Assembly: GCF_007904085.1 (NCBI RefSeq)
Contig: NZ_CP042326.1
Span: forward strand, 1,240,001-1,304,000
Direction: 5' to 3'
DNA: 64,000 nt
From: Euhalothece natronophila Z-M001
GTDB taxonomy: Bacteria > Cyanobacteriota > Cyanobacteriia > Cyanobacteriales > Rubidibacteraceae
A model generated the notes under the pieces. It did not search any database. It saw nothing but the letters and a program-made list of their open reading frames with translations, and was not told where the DNA came from. A program made the translations under genes and the position numbers. Below are positions 1 through 8,976 of the stretch, in pieces (the stretch's first letter is position 1; every line of letters starts with the position of its first letter).

Positions 1-2
1 CA

Positions 3-644
3 GAACGAGCGAATTTGTCAACCGAGGAAGCCTTTACCAATGCCGCTCCTGTTACCTTAGTTGGAGCCGCTCTTTTTTTTAGTTGCTTAGGGGGAAGTGT
101 CGCCACAGTGGTTTCTGAGAGAGAACAACAAACGCTCAAACGGTTATTTTTATCACCCCTGAGTGGGTTATCCTACTTTTTAGGCATTTTTGTGGCTCAT
201 GCTTGTATTGGTTTTGGTCAAGGGATTTTAGTCTATTTAGTCGCTGCATTTTTCGGAGTTGAAATTGAGCAATATGTATTTCTTGGGTTATTTATTATTT
301 TAATGAGTATTGCTGCGTATGTGGGATTAGGCTTTATTTTAGGCACGCAGTTAGCCCGTCGTACAGAGGATGTGAATGCGTTGGTGGCGGCGTTTGGGGT
401 TCCTTTGTTAATTTTAGGCGGAACGTTTCTCCCGGCGGCGTTATTTCCTGATGAGTTACTAGATATTGCTGAGTTTAATCCGATTTTTCACATGAATGAG
501 GCGTTATTGGGCATTTGGGCGGAGGAAAAAACTTTAGAGGAAATTCAGTCTCATTTTATATTTTTAATGATTTTTAGTGTCTTAATGATTGGCGGTGGCT
601 GGCTATCTTATCAGGGAATGTTACGACGAGAAAGGAGGTTATAA
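3..644 (+). CDS. ABC-2 type transporter permease (5' end outside the window)
   Basis: This is the C-terminal part of an ABC-2 family membrane permease, the export channel partner of the ATPase encoded just downstream. The reading frame stays open to the left edge of the window, so the TTG at 15 is probably not the true start. The visible part has about five hydrophobic segments and the hallmark segment EREQQTLKRLFLSPLS, where permeases of this family normally carry an E-x-G/Q-T-x-E/K-x-L motif after a membrane helix. It ends 3 bp before the GTG of the ATPase gene, so the two are one operon. The substrate cannot be read from the sequence; relatives export drugs, lipids or polysaccharides. Confidence 0.85.
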   Translation, partial: ERANLSTEEAFTNAAPVTLVGAALFFSCLGGSVATVVSEREQQTLKRLFLSPLSGLSYFLGIFVAHACIGFGQGILVYLVAAFFGVEIEQYVFLGLFIILMSIAAYVGLGFILGTQLARRTEDVNALVAAFGVPLLILGGTFLPAALFPDELLDIAEFNPIFHMNEALLGIWAEEKTLEEIQSHFIFLMIFSVLMIGGGWLSYQGMLRRERRL

Positions 645-647
645 TTC

Positions 648-1538
648 GTGTTAAAAATTGAGGGTCTTTGTAAGAATTACGGGGAAGCTACGGTTTTAGA
701 TAATCTTGGCTTAACGGCTTTTCCACAGCAAGTTTATGGGTTATTGGGGCCAAATGGGGCAGGGAAAACTACGACAATTAATATTTTGTGTAATCTCTTA
801 GAGCGCGATCGCGGCACGATTGAATTTAAGCAGCAACCCATATCAGAAAAAACAAAATCTATTATTGGCATTGCCCCCCAAGAAAATTTACTTTATAAAA
901 GTCTCAGTTGCGAAGAAAATTTACAGTTTTATGCTCAATTATATGGGCTAAGTCGTCAACAACAAAAGGAACAAGTCCAATGGTGTTTAGAGGCAGTTCA
1001 ATTGCGCGATCGCGCTAAGAGTGTGGTCACTGATTTAAGTGGGGGAATGCAACGACGCTTAAATATCGCAGTTGCGCTAGTTCACAAACCAGAATTAGTT
1101 GTTTTAGATGAACCCACCACAGGATTAGATATTGAAACCCGTTACGAAATTTGGGCATTAATTAACCAGTTACGAGAAGCTGGAATGACGATTTTATTAA
1201 CCACACATTTATTAGACGAAGCGGAAAAACTCTGTCAACGCATCGGCATTCTCAAAAAGGGAAAAATTATTGCTGAGGGGAGTTTAGACCACTTAAAAGA
1301 AACAATACCAGCCGCCGAAATTATCATCATTCAAACCTCAGAAGAAGAACAAGCCATTGAACGGGGAAAAGAATTAGGTTATACGCCTCGCCATTATGGA
1401 AATAATCTTGCCTTTTGGTTGCCTGAGTCAAAAGAATTAAAAGCCATTATCGAGGAATTTGCTGATATTCCTATTCAGTCACTCACTCGGGAAGCAGTTA
1501 ATTTAGAACATATCTATCTGGAAATGATGAATCATTAG
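648..1538 (+). CDS. ABC transporter ATP-binding protein (ABC-2 exporter)
   Basis: This 296-residue cytoplasmic ATPase powers the permease encoded upstream. It shows a Walker A motif GPNGAGKTTT near residue 35, signature LSGGMQRR near 130, Walker B LVVLDEPTTGLD near 150 and the H-loop in LLTTHLLDEAE. The last ~80 residues form the accessory C-terminal domain common in DrrA/CcmA-type exporters. Translation starts at GTG 648, eight bases after a strong Shine-Dalgarno sequence (AAAGGAGG, 631-638) that lies inside the end of the permease gene, so translational coupling is likely. Substrate unknown. Confidence 0.92.
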   Translation: MLKIEGLCKNYGEATVLDNLGLTAFPQQVYGLLGPNGAGKTTTINILCNLLERDRGTIEFKQQPISEKTKSIIGIAPQENLLYKSLSCEENLQFYAQLYGLSRQQQKEQVQWCLEAVQLRDRAKSVVTDLSGGMQRRLNIAVALVHKPELVVLDEPTTGLDIETRYEIWALINQLREAGMTILLTTHLLDEAEKLCQRIGILKKGKIIAEGSLDHLKETIPAAEIIIIQTSEEEQAIERGKELGYTPRHYGNNLAFWLPESKELKAIIEEFADIPIQSLTREAVNLEHIYLEMMNH

Positions 1539-1540
1539 TT

Positions 1541-1616
1541 TAGTCATTAGTCATTGGTCATTGGTCATTGGTTTACAAACAACGAAGGACAAAGGACTAA
1601 CAACAAAGGACTAACC
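1541..1616. repeat. Heptanucleotide repeat cluster (inverted)
   Basis: The intergenic DNA carries several copies of a 7-bp unit of the type GTCATTG/GTCATTA on the left, and the opposite-strand units AAGGACA/AAGGACT on the right, around a short TTTACAAACAAC spacer. The same arrangement recurs at 6922-6974 and 12805-12878, and a longer array lies at 13557-13654. Such short tandem repeats are typical of cyanobacterial intergenic regions. No coding function. Confidence 0.8.
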
Positions 1617-1729
1617 AAATAGCCAGTTGTGAAATTGCCACAAAGCGAGTGAAACTTAAGAATATTTTTAGGTTAGGATAATAGATTGGAAATAAAACGT
1701 TATCTCTTGGAGAACGAAGGGTCAGAACT

Positions 1730-1912
1730 ATGTCTAATGCGCTGATGTCGAAACCCGTGGTAGAAGCTGCCCCAGATAAGGAAGAAAAGAAAGAAGCAGC
1801 AGAAGTGAAACAATACTTAATGAAAGTGGATCAGCAAGCTAAATTCCTTCACTTACAGGCAGAAATTGAATCTTTGTGGCAGCAAGTCCAGCGCGCCAGC
1901 ATTGATAATTAG
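1730..1912 (+). CDS. Small conserved hypothetical protein (60 aa)
   Basis: A 60-residue acidic and amphipathic protein. The N-terminal ~25 residues are rich in E, K and A and probably disordered. The second half (MKVDQQAKFLHLQAEIESLW) looks like a single charged helix or short coiled coil. There is no signal peptide or membrane segment. I recall similar short proteins annotated as hypothetical across cyanobacteria, but no function is known to me. A purine-rich stretch (GGAGAACGAAGG, just upstream) can serve as ribosome binding site. It stands alone between the ABC exporter genes and the LpxB-like gene. Confidence 0.7.
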   Translation: MSNALMSKPVVEAAPDKEEKKEAAEVKQYLMKVDQQAKFLHLQAEIESLWQQVQRASIDN

Positions 1913-2007
1913 TTATGGTGTCATAATTTAGAATTATCAACTGTCATTGCGAATTTCTGGGCGATTTCGGGGTAAATAAGTTAGGTTAAGAAGTGTAAAT
2001 TGAATTT

Positions 2008-3282
2008 ATGTCAGAGACGGATGTTGTTGACGTTCTCATCCTCAGTAATGGGCCAGGGGAACTTTCCACATGGGTACGCCCAGTGGTGGCAGCATTGCAG
2101 TCTCATCAATCTCCACAACTGAGAATTAGAATTTCTGTCGTGTTATCCCCCTGTCCTCACGCTACAGGTCAGGAGGTGAAGCTCGCTCAGTCAATTCCAG
2201 GTGTGACAAGGGTACAGGGGCCACAAGCCTTTTTTCCTTTTCTCCTTTGGGGGAAAACTGTCGATCACTGGAACTGGCATAAGCAAGGCATCGTCTTATT
2301 CTTAGGGGGAGATCAGTTTTTCCCAGTTGTAATCGGTAAACGGCTGGGATATCCCGTCGTCATCTACGCAGAGTGGGAGACACGCTGGCATGCCTGGGTG
2401 GATCGCTTTGCAGTAATGAACGCCGACTTAATCCCAAAAGCTCCTCAATTACATCGCCACAAATTTACTATCGTCGGTGATATCATGGCAGATTCTCAAA
2501 TTGCTCTCAACCAACAAACCGCCCCCCTCCCCCTTGGCATTGGGGCAGAATTAATCGGGCTTTTACCTGGCTCGAAACCTGCCAAACTAATGCAGGGAGT
2601 GCCTTTAATGATCGCGATCGCGCAATCTCTCCATACTCAGCGCCCACAAACTGAGTTTATCATTCCCGTTGCACCCACCCTTGATCTAAAAACCCTCGCT
2701 AAATATGCCAGGGCAAAACATAATCCCCTAGTCAAGGAATTAGGGGGAATGAGTGCTAAGTTAGTGACTCCTGAAGAGGAATTACCCTATCTTGAAACCA
2801 AAACAGGATTAAAAATCAAGCTCTGGACACAATCTCCTGCTTATGATGTTCTCGCCCAATGCTCTCTCTGTTTTACTACTGTGGGGGCAAATACCGCCGA
2901 ATTAGGGGCTTTAGCAATTCCGATGGTGGTACTACTCCCCACTTACCAATTAGATGCTATGCGAGCTTGGGATGGGCTTCCGGGAGTGCTAGTCAATCTA
3001 CCGCTAGTCGGGAGTGGGTTTGCTAGAGTCATTAACTGGTTTGTTTCTCGACAAAAACGCCTGTTTGCTTGGCCCAATATTTGGGCAAAAGAGGAAGTTG
3101 TCCCTGAATTAGTGGGAAAATTACAGCCAGATGCTGTTGCTGAAATTGCTTTGAACTGGCTGGAACATCCCGATAAACGGCTAGCCATTCGATCGCGCTT
3201 ACAACAGATTCGCGGTAAACCGGGTGCCTCGAAAAAAATTGCGTCTATTTTACTGGAACAACTTCAAGCAACCAAGCCCTAA
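2008..3282 (+). CDS. Lipid-A-disaccharide synthase-related glycosyltransferase-like protein
   Basis: This 424-residue protein resembles the cyanobacterial LpxB-related family, a GT-B-fold relative of lipid-A-disaccharide synthase. Supporting features are the N-terminal SNGPGELSTWVRP segment, the central LLPGSKPAKL segment matching the LLPGSR motif of LpxB, and the C-terminal GANTAELGALAIPMVVLLP segment matching the donor-binding end of LpxB. True LpxB is normally a separate gene, so the acceptor and donor of this paralogue are unknown. No signal peptide; probably a cytoplasmic or peripheral membrane enzyme. Its stop overlaps the stop of the convergent protease gene by 4 bp. Confidence 0.8.
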   Translation: MSETDVVDVLILSNGPGELSTWVRPVVAALQSHQSPQLRIRISVVLSPCPHATGQEVKLAQSIPGVTRVQGPQAFFPFLLWGKTVDHWNWHKQGIVLFLGGDQFFPVVIGKRLGYPVVIYAEWETRWHAWVDRFAVMNADLIPKAPQLHRHKFTIVGDIMADSQIALNQQTAPLPLGIGAELIGLLPGSKPAKLMQGVPLMIAIAQSLHTQRPQTEFIIPVAPTLDLKTLAKYARAKHNPLVKELGGMSAKLVTPEEELPYLETKTGLKIKLWTQSPAYDVLAQCSLCFTTVGANTAELGALAIPMVVLLPTYQLDAMRAWDGLPGVLVNLPLVGSGFARVINWFVSRQKRLFAWPNIWAKEEVVPELVGKLQPDAVAEIALNWLEHPDKRLAIRSRLQQIRGKPGASKKIASILLEQLQATKP

Positions 3283-4520
3283 TTTTGAGCGACCATTGTT
3301 TCCTCTTGGAGTAATTTTACCGCTTCTTGATATTGCTGATCTTCCTCTGTTCCCATTTGTGAGAATGGGATCAACGATTGAGACACCTTATAATCAGGTT
3401 CAATGCCTGCTTGATTAATATCCCGATGGCTTGGGGTTTCGTATTTGGCAACTGTTACGGCAATCCCAGCGTCGTCGGGTAACTCAAATAAAGATTGAAT
3501 CAAGCCTTTACCAAACGTGGTTTCTCCCACAATGGTGGCACGATGATTATCTTGTAAAGCCCCTGCTAAAATCTCGCTAGCACTGGCACTGCCTTCATTA
3601 ACTAACACCACGAGGGGGGCATCAGTAATTGCGCCGTCTTTTGCCCCGTAACTGCCAATGAGGCCTTGACGGTTGACGGTATAAACCACTGTACCATTAT
3701 CTAACCACAAACGAGCCACTTCAATTCCCGCTTGTAGTAACCCCCCAGGATTATTGCGTAAATCGAGGATAAATCCTTGTGCGCCCTGCTGTTCGAGATC
3801 AGATACCTGATTAGCAATTTCATCTGTAGCATTGGCACTAAATTGGGCAAGGCGAATATAGCCCAGGGGATAGTCAGGGTTACTGTCATCAAGACTGGCA
3901 TATACTGGACTTAGGGAAATACGATCGCGTACAATATCCACTTCTCGCTGTTGTCCACTTTCTGAGGATTCTACCGTCAGTTTCACATGAGTGCCTTCTT
4001 TTCCTCGCATCCGAGAGGCTGCCTCATCGAGAGAAAGATTTTTGGTACTAACCCCATCAATGGCTAAAATCTGATCGCGTGGTTCAATCCCTGCTTTTTC
4101 TGCGGGCGATCCATCAATGGGGGTAACCACTTCTAACTGTTTGGTTTTAGAATTAATATTAATTTGTAACCCTACCCCAGATAGTTCTCCTGAAGTGTTG
4201 ACTTGTAGGCTACGATACTGCTGGGGTCGTAGTAGGCGAGTAAAGGGGTCATCAAGGCTCGCTAACATTTCTTCAATGGCTTGATAGGTTGCCTCTCGAT
4301 CTGAAAAGCCTTTATCTAGAAAGCGTTGTCTAACAAACCACCAGTTTTGATCATTAAAGGTTTCATCCACATACGCTTGATTAACGGTACGCCATGCTTG
4401 CAGAAAAAGTTTCTCCTCTTCGCTATAATAGGCATTGGCATTACCTGTCCAACTGAACCAAACTAACCCGATAACTGCGATCGCTGTTAAAAGTTTTTGC
4501 CAAAAATTACGTTTACTCAT
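3279..4520 (-). CDS. ctpA: C-terminal processing peptidase (S41 family, CtpA-type)
   Basis: A 413-residue secreted serine protease. Residues ~1-30 form a signal peptide ending ANA, so it acts in the thylakoid lumen or periplasm. A PDZ domain lies near 100-190 (SGVGLQIN, GIEPRDQILAIDGV), followed by the S41 catalytic domain. The nucleophile serine is in NEGSASASEI and the general-base lysine in TTFGKGLIQS, giving the Ser/Lys dyad of the family. In cyanobacteria the CtpA paralogue removes the C-terminal extension of photosystem II protein D1; two or three paralogues usually coexist, so the exact paralogue is uncertain. Single gene, convergent with the LpxB-like gene. Confidence 0.9.
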   Translation of the reverse strand: MSKRNFWQKLLTAIAVIGLVWFSWTGNANAYYSEEEKLFLQAWRTVNQAYVDETFNDQNWWFVRQRFLDKGFSDREATYQAIEEMLASLDDPFTRLLRPQQYRSLQVNTSGELSGVGLQININSKTKQLEVVTPIDGSPAEKAGIEPRDQILAIDGVSTKNLSLDEAASRMRGKEGTHVKLTVESSESGQQREVDIVRDRISLSPVYASLDDSNPDYPLGYIRLAQFSANATDEIANQVSDLEQQGAQGFILDLRNNPGGLLQAGIEVARLWLDNGTVVYTVNRQGLIGSYGAKDGAITDAPLVVLVNEGSASASEILAGALQDNHRATIVGETTFGKGLIQSLFELPDDAGIAVTVAKYETPSHRDINQAGIEPDYKVSQSLIPFSQMGTEEDQQYQEAVKLLQEETMVAQN

Positions 4521-4534
4521 GAAAAAAATATTAA

Positions 4535-4795
4535 TTAAATCGGTACTCCAAATTGATTATAGCCAATAATTTTATCAGGAGTTTTGCTATCAAGAGTTGG
4601 TAAATTTCTAATTTCTTCGCCAATATTACGTATAACTTCAATATCAACTTGTTTATTTGGTTTCTTTTGTAAAGAAATAGAATCAACTTGATACAAGAGT
4701 TTGCCCTTGATCTCCATCCCTGCTAAAGACGGAGGCATTTTTACAGAGAGAACCCCATTTTGATCTATATAAGCATCAACCTTAATTTGTTGCAT
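4535..4795 (-). CDS. Orphan antitoxin-like small protein
   Basis: An 86-residue protein starting MQQIKVDAYIDQNGVLSV if the internal ATG at 4795 is used; a GTG at 4822 would add nine residues. The N-terminal half alternates hydrophobic and polar residues and contains MPPSLAGMEIKGKLLYQ, a pattern I associate with cyanobacterial AbrB/VapB-like antitoxins. The C-terminal tail is polar and may be the toxin-binding part. No PIN or RelE toxin gene is adjacent: the upstream neighbour is the kinase/WYL gene, 83 bp away. Assignment is by general resemblance only. Confidence 0.55.
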   Translation of the reverse strand: MQQIKVDAYIDQNGVLSVKMPPSLAGMEIKGKLLYQVDSISLQKKPNKQVDIEVIRNIGEEIRNLPTLDSKTPDKIIGYNQFGVPI

Positions 4796-4878
4796 AATCT
4801 TAGACTTTTTATTAGCAATCACCTTCTTAATTTTAACTTACGAAGATACAATTAAGCCTGCGCGATTGACCCAGAGGG

Positions 4879-6915
4879 TCACCGAATCGAAGATTCGATC
4901 GCGCTTCCTTTAGCTTGGATAATTTCCCGAAAATCATCCGGACTGACAACTTTTGCTTCTCCGCCAAACCCTAAAATCCAACGATGGAGATCAATATCTT
5001 CTAATGACCATTGGGGTAGAGTAACTCGAAAGCGATGGGGAAATTTTTGATCTGAGGTTTTTCTGAGGCTAAAGAGGTTTCGGTTTTTTCGTAACAACTC
5101 CCGATTAAACGGTTGTGACATTTTCATCTGGCTAAGGGGAAACCGTCTTGTTCCTTCACTAATAAACTTAAACGTTTGATCCGTGAACCAAATTTCAATG
5201 GTCACTTCTACTTTTTTTCGTTCTGAAACCTCCTTACTAAGATATTGTTTTTGTTGTTTAGGATCATTGCCTAAAAACAGTCCGCCACAAGATTGATATA
5301 GGGTAATTAGTTGCTTGAGAGATTTAATTTGATAATTGCGCGATCGCGCTTTAGATTGAGGCTTTCCTAAAAATAGACGATCTAATCTTTCAAACTTTAA
5401 TAACCCTTTCTTTTCTCCTTCTGCATATTCAAATCCCAAATACCAACCAATATTATGAAAAACAATCTGTAGAGGATAAACTAAAAATAAATTGTCTTGA
5501 CTTTCATCAAATGTTCCTCCCCCTTGGATTCGCCCTAATTCTAATAATTTACCTTCTTCAATTGCGGCTTCTACTTCCTGTGTTGACTGCGCGATCGCGC
5601 TATCAGAAAGCATCTCTAAATTAACAATATTTCGATTATGAATGGCACGAACTGGATAATGATCAGATTGGGCTAACTTTGCCATTTCCATCCGTTCTTG
5701 AAACTTATTATAAACCTGTAAATCTACAGGATCATTAAAACTTTTCGCCTGTGCTTCTAGAAGATGAAATACTCTTACTAGATCTGTTGTGGATAAAATC
5801 GCCGTTCCTGCAAAATAACCTCGTTTCATTGGAAAATCAGGTAAAATACCATAGGGTTTTAATATCTTTTCAATATCTTTTCGCAGACTATCCCGAAAAT
5901 TATACCCCACTAAATTCTCTTGTTGCATTCGAGCGACTAAACTATCAAGAGTTCCTTTTTCCCGATCCCAAATAAACGGTTCATGAATAATCAAGCGAAT
6001 CGTTTTCATTAACCGTTGAAATGGCTCAACATCGGAATAGCTGTGAGTATTGGCTTCAAATTCCTCAGAAAGCGTTAAATTAAAATCGGTTCTAATATCT
6101 GCTTTACCGATAATACCATTCTCTTCTAGCCATTGTAAATCTTTTTCAATTTTTTTATAATCAGCATAAATCGGATCAATTATCTTGCTCATAAAAGCAC
6201 AAATTTCTTCTATATCAGTTTTAAACTTGTTTGTGTTACCAATAATTTCTTTAACTGTGTCTGGATCAGTATTTTGTAAATTACCAATTCCAGGATAAGT
6301 AATAAGTAAGCGAATTAAGTAGAGTAATCGCTCAAAGTCTATCAACTCAGAATAATTATGCCGAGTTACTTTCTGAATCCGATTTTGCCGATTAATTAAA
6401 CTGCGATCAAAGGCTTTTTGTTTATTTTGAAATTGTTTAATCAGAGAAGTTTTTAATAGTGGATTTAGTGGATAAACCGTGTCAAACCCTTCTGCAACAA
6501 TAGGAGGAAATTGTTTCAATGACGCGGACATTCTTTTAATAACATGATCAGGAACTTGGCGTTCTCTTTGACTATTCCAGAACAAGCAAGTTTGAAGCGG
6601 TGTTTTCAAATACCAACCTAACCATTTAACTCCTTGATATTGATTGAGCTTTTCTAAGAGTGCTATTCGCCAAGGACGTTTATAATTTGTGGCATCATAA
6701 ATAATAGGATAACCTGCTTGAATTGAGGTTTCAATTTCATGGAAAACTTCTGCTTCAATCTTTGACCATTGTCCTTGAATTGTTTCATCACCAAATAGTT
6801 TTTTGCGAATTTGATCAGTAGAAACAATGCGATAATTGGGATCATATTCAGTAATGGCTTCTGCTAAAGTTGATTTACCACTACTTGGGCAACCGATTAA
6901 TATATGACAAAACAT
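4879..6915 (-). CDS. P-loop kinase / WYL-domain fusion protein
   Basis: A 678-residue protein. The N-terminal ~170 residues form a P-loop kinase of the AAA_33/polynucleotide-kinase/zeta type, with Walker A GCPSSGKST near residue 10 and an STDQIRKKLFGDE segment typical of that group. A helical middle region follows (~170-420). Residues ~440-680 form a WYL domain (HNIGWYLGFEYAEGEKKG and FERLDRLFLG) plus a WCX-like C-terminal extension ending LHRWILGFGGEAKVV. WYL domains bind nucleic acid or nucleotide ligands and regulate many stress and defence systems. The ATG at 6915 is preferred: a longer start at 6960 would draw its extra residues from a heptamer repeat. Substrate unknown. Confidence 0.8.
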   Translation of the reverse strand: MFCHILIGCPSSGKSTLAEAITEYDPNYRIVSTDQIRKKLFGDETIQGQWSKIEAEVFHEIETSIQAGYPIIYDATNYKRPWRIALLEKLNQYQGVKWLGWYLKTPLQTCLFWNSQRERQVPDHVIKRMSASLKQFPPIVAEGFDTVYPLNPLLKTSLIKQFQNKQKAFDRSLINRQNRIQKVTRHNYSELIDFERLLYLIRLLITYPGIGNLQNTDPDTVKEIIGNTNKFKTDIEEICAFMSKIIDPIYADYKKIEKDLQWLEENGIIGKADIRTDFNLTLSEEFEANTHSYSDVEPFQRLMKTIRLIIHEPFIWDREKGTLDSLVARMQQENLVGYNFRDSLRKDIEKILKPYGILPDFPMKRGYFAGTAILSTTDLVRVFHLLEAQAKSFNDPVDLQVYNKFQERMEMAKLAQSDHYPVRAIHNRNIVNLEMLSDSAIAQSTQEVEAAIEEGKLLELGRIQGGGTFDESQDNLFLVYPLQIVFHNIGWYLGFEYAEGEKKGLLKFERLDRLFLGKPQSKARSRNYQIKSLKQLITLYQSCGGLFLGNDPKQQKQYLSKEVSERKKVEVTIEIWFTDQTFKFISEGTRRFPLSQMKMSQPFNRELLRKNRNLFSLRKTSDQKFPHRFRVTLPQWSLEDIDLHRWILGFGGEAKVVSPDDFREIIQAKGSAIESSIR

Positions 6916-6921
6916 AATTGA

Positions 6922-6974
6922 TTTGTCCTTTGTTGTTTGTAAACTAATGACTAATGACAAAGGACTAATGACTC
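6922..6974. repeat. Heptanucleotide repeat cluster upstream of the kinase/WYL gene
   Basis: The segment repeats GTCCTTT/GTTGTTT-type units on one side and AATGACT/AAGGACT-type units on the other, around TTGTAAAC. It is the same element as at 1541-1616 and 12805-12878. It overlaps an in-frame upstream extension of the neighbouring open reading frame, which is an argument for starting that gene at 6915. Confidence 0.75.
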
Positions 6975-7101
6975 ATATTAACTTAATTCTCTCTATACGT
7001 ACCATAATTAAGCGCGAATGACGAAAACAGCGATCGCGACAGCAAAATGTTAAAATAACTTAACAACAGAAGTCTTTTTTGACTAATCCTGAATCAAATT
7101 T

Positions 7102-7974
7102 ATGAAATGTATCATTAACCGTCGGGCGCAATTCTCCGCCGCTCATCGTTACTGGCTTCCAGAACTGAGTGAAGCGGAAAATCAAGCCCAATTTGGAGAA
7201 GGAAGTCGGTTTCCCGGACATGGACATAATTATGTCCTTTATGTGTCTTTAGAACAAGATATCGACCAATATGGCATGGTCATGAACCTCTCGGAGGTAA
7301 AACCTGTTATTCGAGAAAAAATTACCAGTCAATTGAATAACGCTTATCTCAATGATGTCTGGGAAGAGTTTTCCGAAACTTTACCTACTACAGAAAATGT
7401 GGCGAGAGTCATTTGGCAACGTTTATCCCCTGATTTACCGTTAGTCAATATCCGTTTATTTGAACATCCTGAACTTTGGGCAGATTATCAAGGAAAAGAT
7501 ATGGAAGCATCATTAACCGTTGGAACTCATTTTAGTGCCGCCCACCGTCTGGCGCGTCCTGATTTAAGCTATGAGGAAAATTGCAAAATTTATGGCAAAT
7601 GCGCCCGTCCTCATGGTCATGGTCACAATTATCATCTAGAAGTAACAGTGACGGGAGAAATTCATCCTCGCACTGGGATGGTAGTCAATTTAGAAAAACT
7701 CCATCAAGTATTAGAAGATGAAGTGGTCGAACCGTTCGACCATTATTTTCTAAATGAGGATATTCCCTACTTTGCTGAGGTGGTTCCCACCGCAGAAAAT
7801 ATTGCCATTTATATTGCTCAACTCCTGCGACAGCCCATTGAAGAACTAGGAGTCACCCTAGAGAGGGTAAAACTGATTGAAAGCCCCAATAACTCCTGTG
7901 AAATTAATTGTCGCTCTCTATTTACTGAAACAACTAATGAAGCCACTCGTGAACCTGCTTTAGCCAGTTATTAA
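7102..7974 (+). CDS. Tandem-domain 6-carboxytetrahydropterin synthase-like protein (QueD/PTPS family)
   Basis: This 290-residue protein contains two consecutive PTPS/QueD-type domains (~1-135 and ~138-275). Each has a zinc-binding FSAAHR segment and an HGHNY segment, and each ends in a PTxEN segment with a downstream ExP. The family converts 7,8-dihydroneopterin triphosphate to a tetrahydropterin product for queuosine or biopterin-like pterins. Only the second domain has the cysteine-containing loop (ENCKIYGKCARPHGHGH) expected to supply the catalytic cysteine. The first domain has no cysteine there (AQFGEGSRFPGHGH) and may be structural or have another activity. A two-domain PTPS-like protein is, as far as I recall, usual in cyanobacteria. 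A terminator follows at 7989. Confidence 0.88.
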   Translation: MKCIINRRAQFSAAHRYWLPELSEAENQAQFGEGSRFPGHGHNYVLYVSLEQDIDQYGMVMNLSEVKPVIREKITSQLNNAYLNDVWEEFSETLPTTENVARVIWQRLSPDLPLVNIRLFEHPELWADYQGKDMEASLTVGTHFSAAHRLARPDLSYEENCKIYGKCARPHGHGHNYHLEVTVTGEIHPRTGMVVNLEKLHQVLEDEVVEPFDHYFLNEDIPYFAEVVPTAENIAIYIAQLLRQPIEELGVTLERVKLIESPNNSCEINCRSLFTETTNEATREPALASY

Positions 7975-7988
7975 GCAACTAATCGCGG

Positions 7989-8030
7989 AAAAGCCCTCTA
8001 CTCAATTGGAATGAGCAAGGGGCTTTTTTT
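7989..8030 (+). terminator. Rho-independent terminator after the QueD-like gene
   Basis: AAAAGCCC at 7989-7996 pairs with GGGCTTTT around 8019-8026, and the right arm continues into a run of seven T. It sits 15 bp after the stop codon. Confidence 0.75.
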
Positions 8031-8074
8031 ATGCACAGTTGCTAGGAAAAACCTCTCCCTTTGTCGCTACATAA

Positions 8075-8953
8075 TTAAGCAAACCGACGGCGGAGAATGG
8101 GTTGAATCAACAATAAAATCACGACATCAAAGGCAAATAAAGCGAGTAGGCTTGCCCCAAAAGAAAGGTTTAACCATGGAGTTTCTAAGACAATACTGCC
8201 TAAACTCCATTCTCCATTTAAGTAGATATAGCGAATGGGTTCAATGGCATAAGTTAGGGGATTTAGACTCGCTACCACTTTTAACCAGTTTGCCATAAAA
8301 TTCAGTGGTGCAAGGGCGGTACTGGCAAATAAGAGGGGAAGATTCGTTACAAAGATGACTGCAATTAATTCTACGTGACCAGGAAGGGCAAAGGCTAATC
8401 CTAAACTAAGGGCAGTAACCCCAGCGACAATGAAGAAAACAATGAGCGCGATCGCGCTTAATCCTGCTATACCCGGCAAACCAGCCCCAACTACTGCACT
8501 TAATCCCACAATGGCGGCAGTTTGTAAAAAGCTCAGGGCAATAATATAGAGGGTAGAAGCGGCGACAATGGAAAATCGGGTGCTTAACGGTGCAACCAGC
8601 AAGCGGTTCAGAAAACCAAACTCGCGATCAAACATCACGGGTAATCCTGCATTTAACGCCCCTGAAAAAGCAGTAAAAATAATCACCCCTGGGGCAAGAA
8701 ACTGACTATAGTTTACCCCTTCTCCTAGTAATCCTTCTGGGGCATACTGGAATAACGCACCAAATAAAATAAGCCACATTAATGGCTGCACAATCCCAGC
8801 CACTAGCGTAGAAGGGCGACGCTGTAACTGAATAAAAAGTCGTTTGGTTAGGGCAACGGTTTCTTGGAAAAACTCATTGACGGGATTTTCGGTTACTTGT
8901 TCTTGGCGTTCTATTAGAGAATTAGGGGATAATGGGCTAAGACTTTGACTCAT
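8075..8953 (-). CDS. ABC-2 type transporter permease (DrrB-like)
   Basis: A 292-residue integral membrane protein with about six transmembrane segments and an N-terminal cytoplasmic stretch of ~35 residues. The segment FDREFGFLNRLLVAPLS is the conserved cytoplasmic signature of ABC-2 permeases (MFDREFxFLxxLLxAPxS). It lies 23 bp after the ATPase gene and forms a drug- or lipid-type exporter with it. Substrate unknown. Confidence 0.9.
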   Translation of the reverse strand: MSQSLSPLSPNSLIERQEQVTENPVNEFFQETVALTKRLFIQLQRRPSTLVAGIVQPLMWLILFGALFQYAPEGLLGEGVNYSQFLAPGVIIFTAFSGALNAGLPVMFDREFGFLNRLLVAPLSTRFSIVAASTLYIIALSFLQTAAIVGLSAVVGAGLPGIAGLSAIALIVFFIVAGVTALSLGLAFALPGHVELIAVIFVTNLPLLFASTALAPLNFMANWLKVVASLNPLTYAIEPIRYIYLNGEWSLGSIVLETPWLNLSFGASLLALFAFDVVILLLIQPILRRRFA

Positions 8954-8976
8954 AATTATTGTTCTCCTATCGTGAT

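Noticed and set aside
6916-6960. Upstream start for the kinase/WYL protein
   Set aside because: The extra 15 residues are encoded by a heptamer repeat, and the next ATG begins directly at the P-loop domain.
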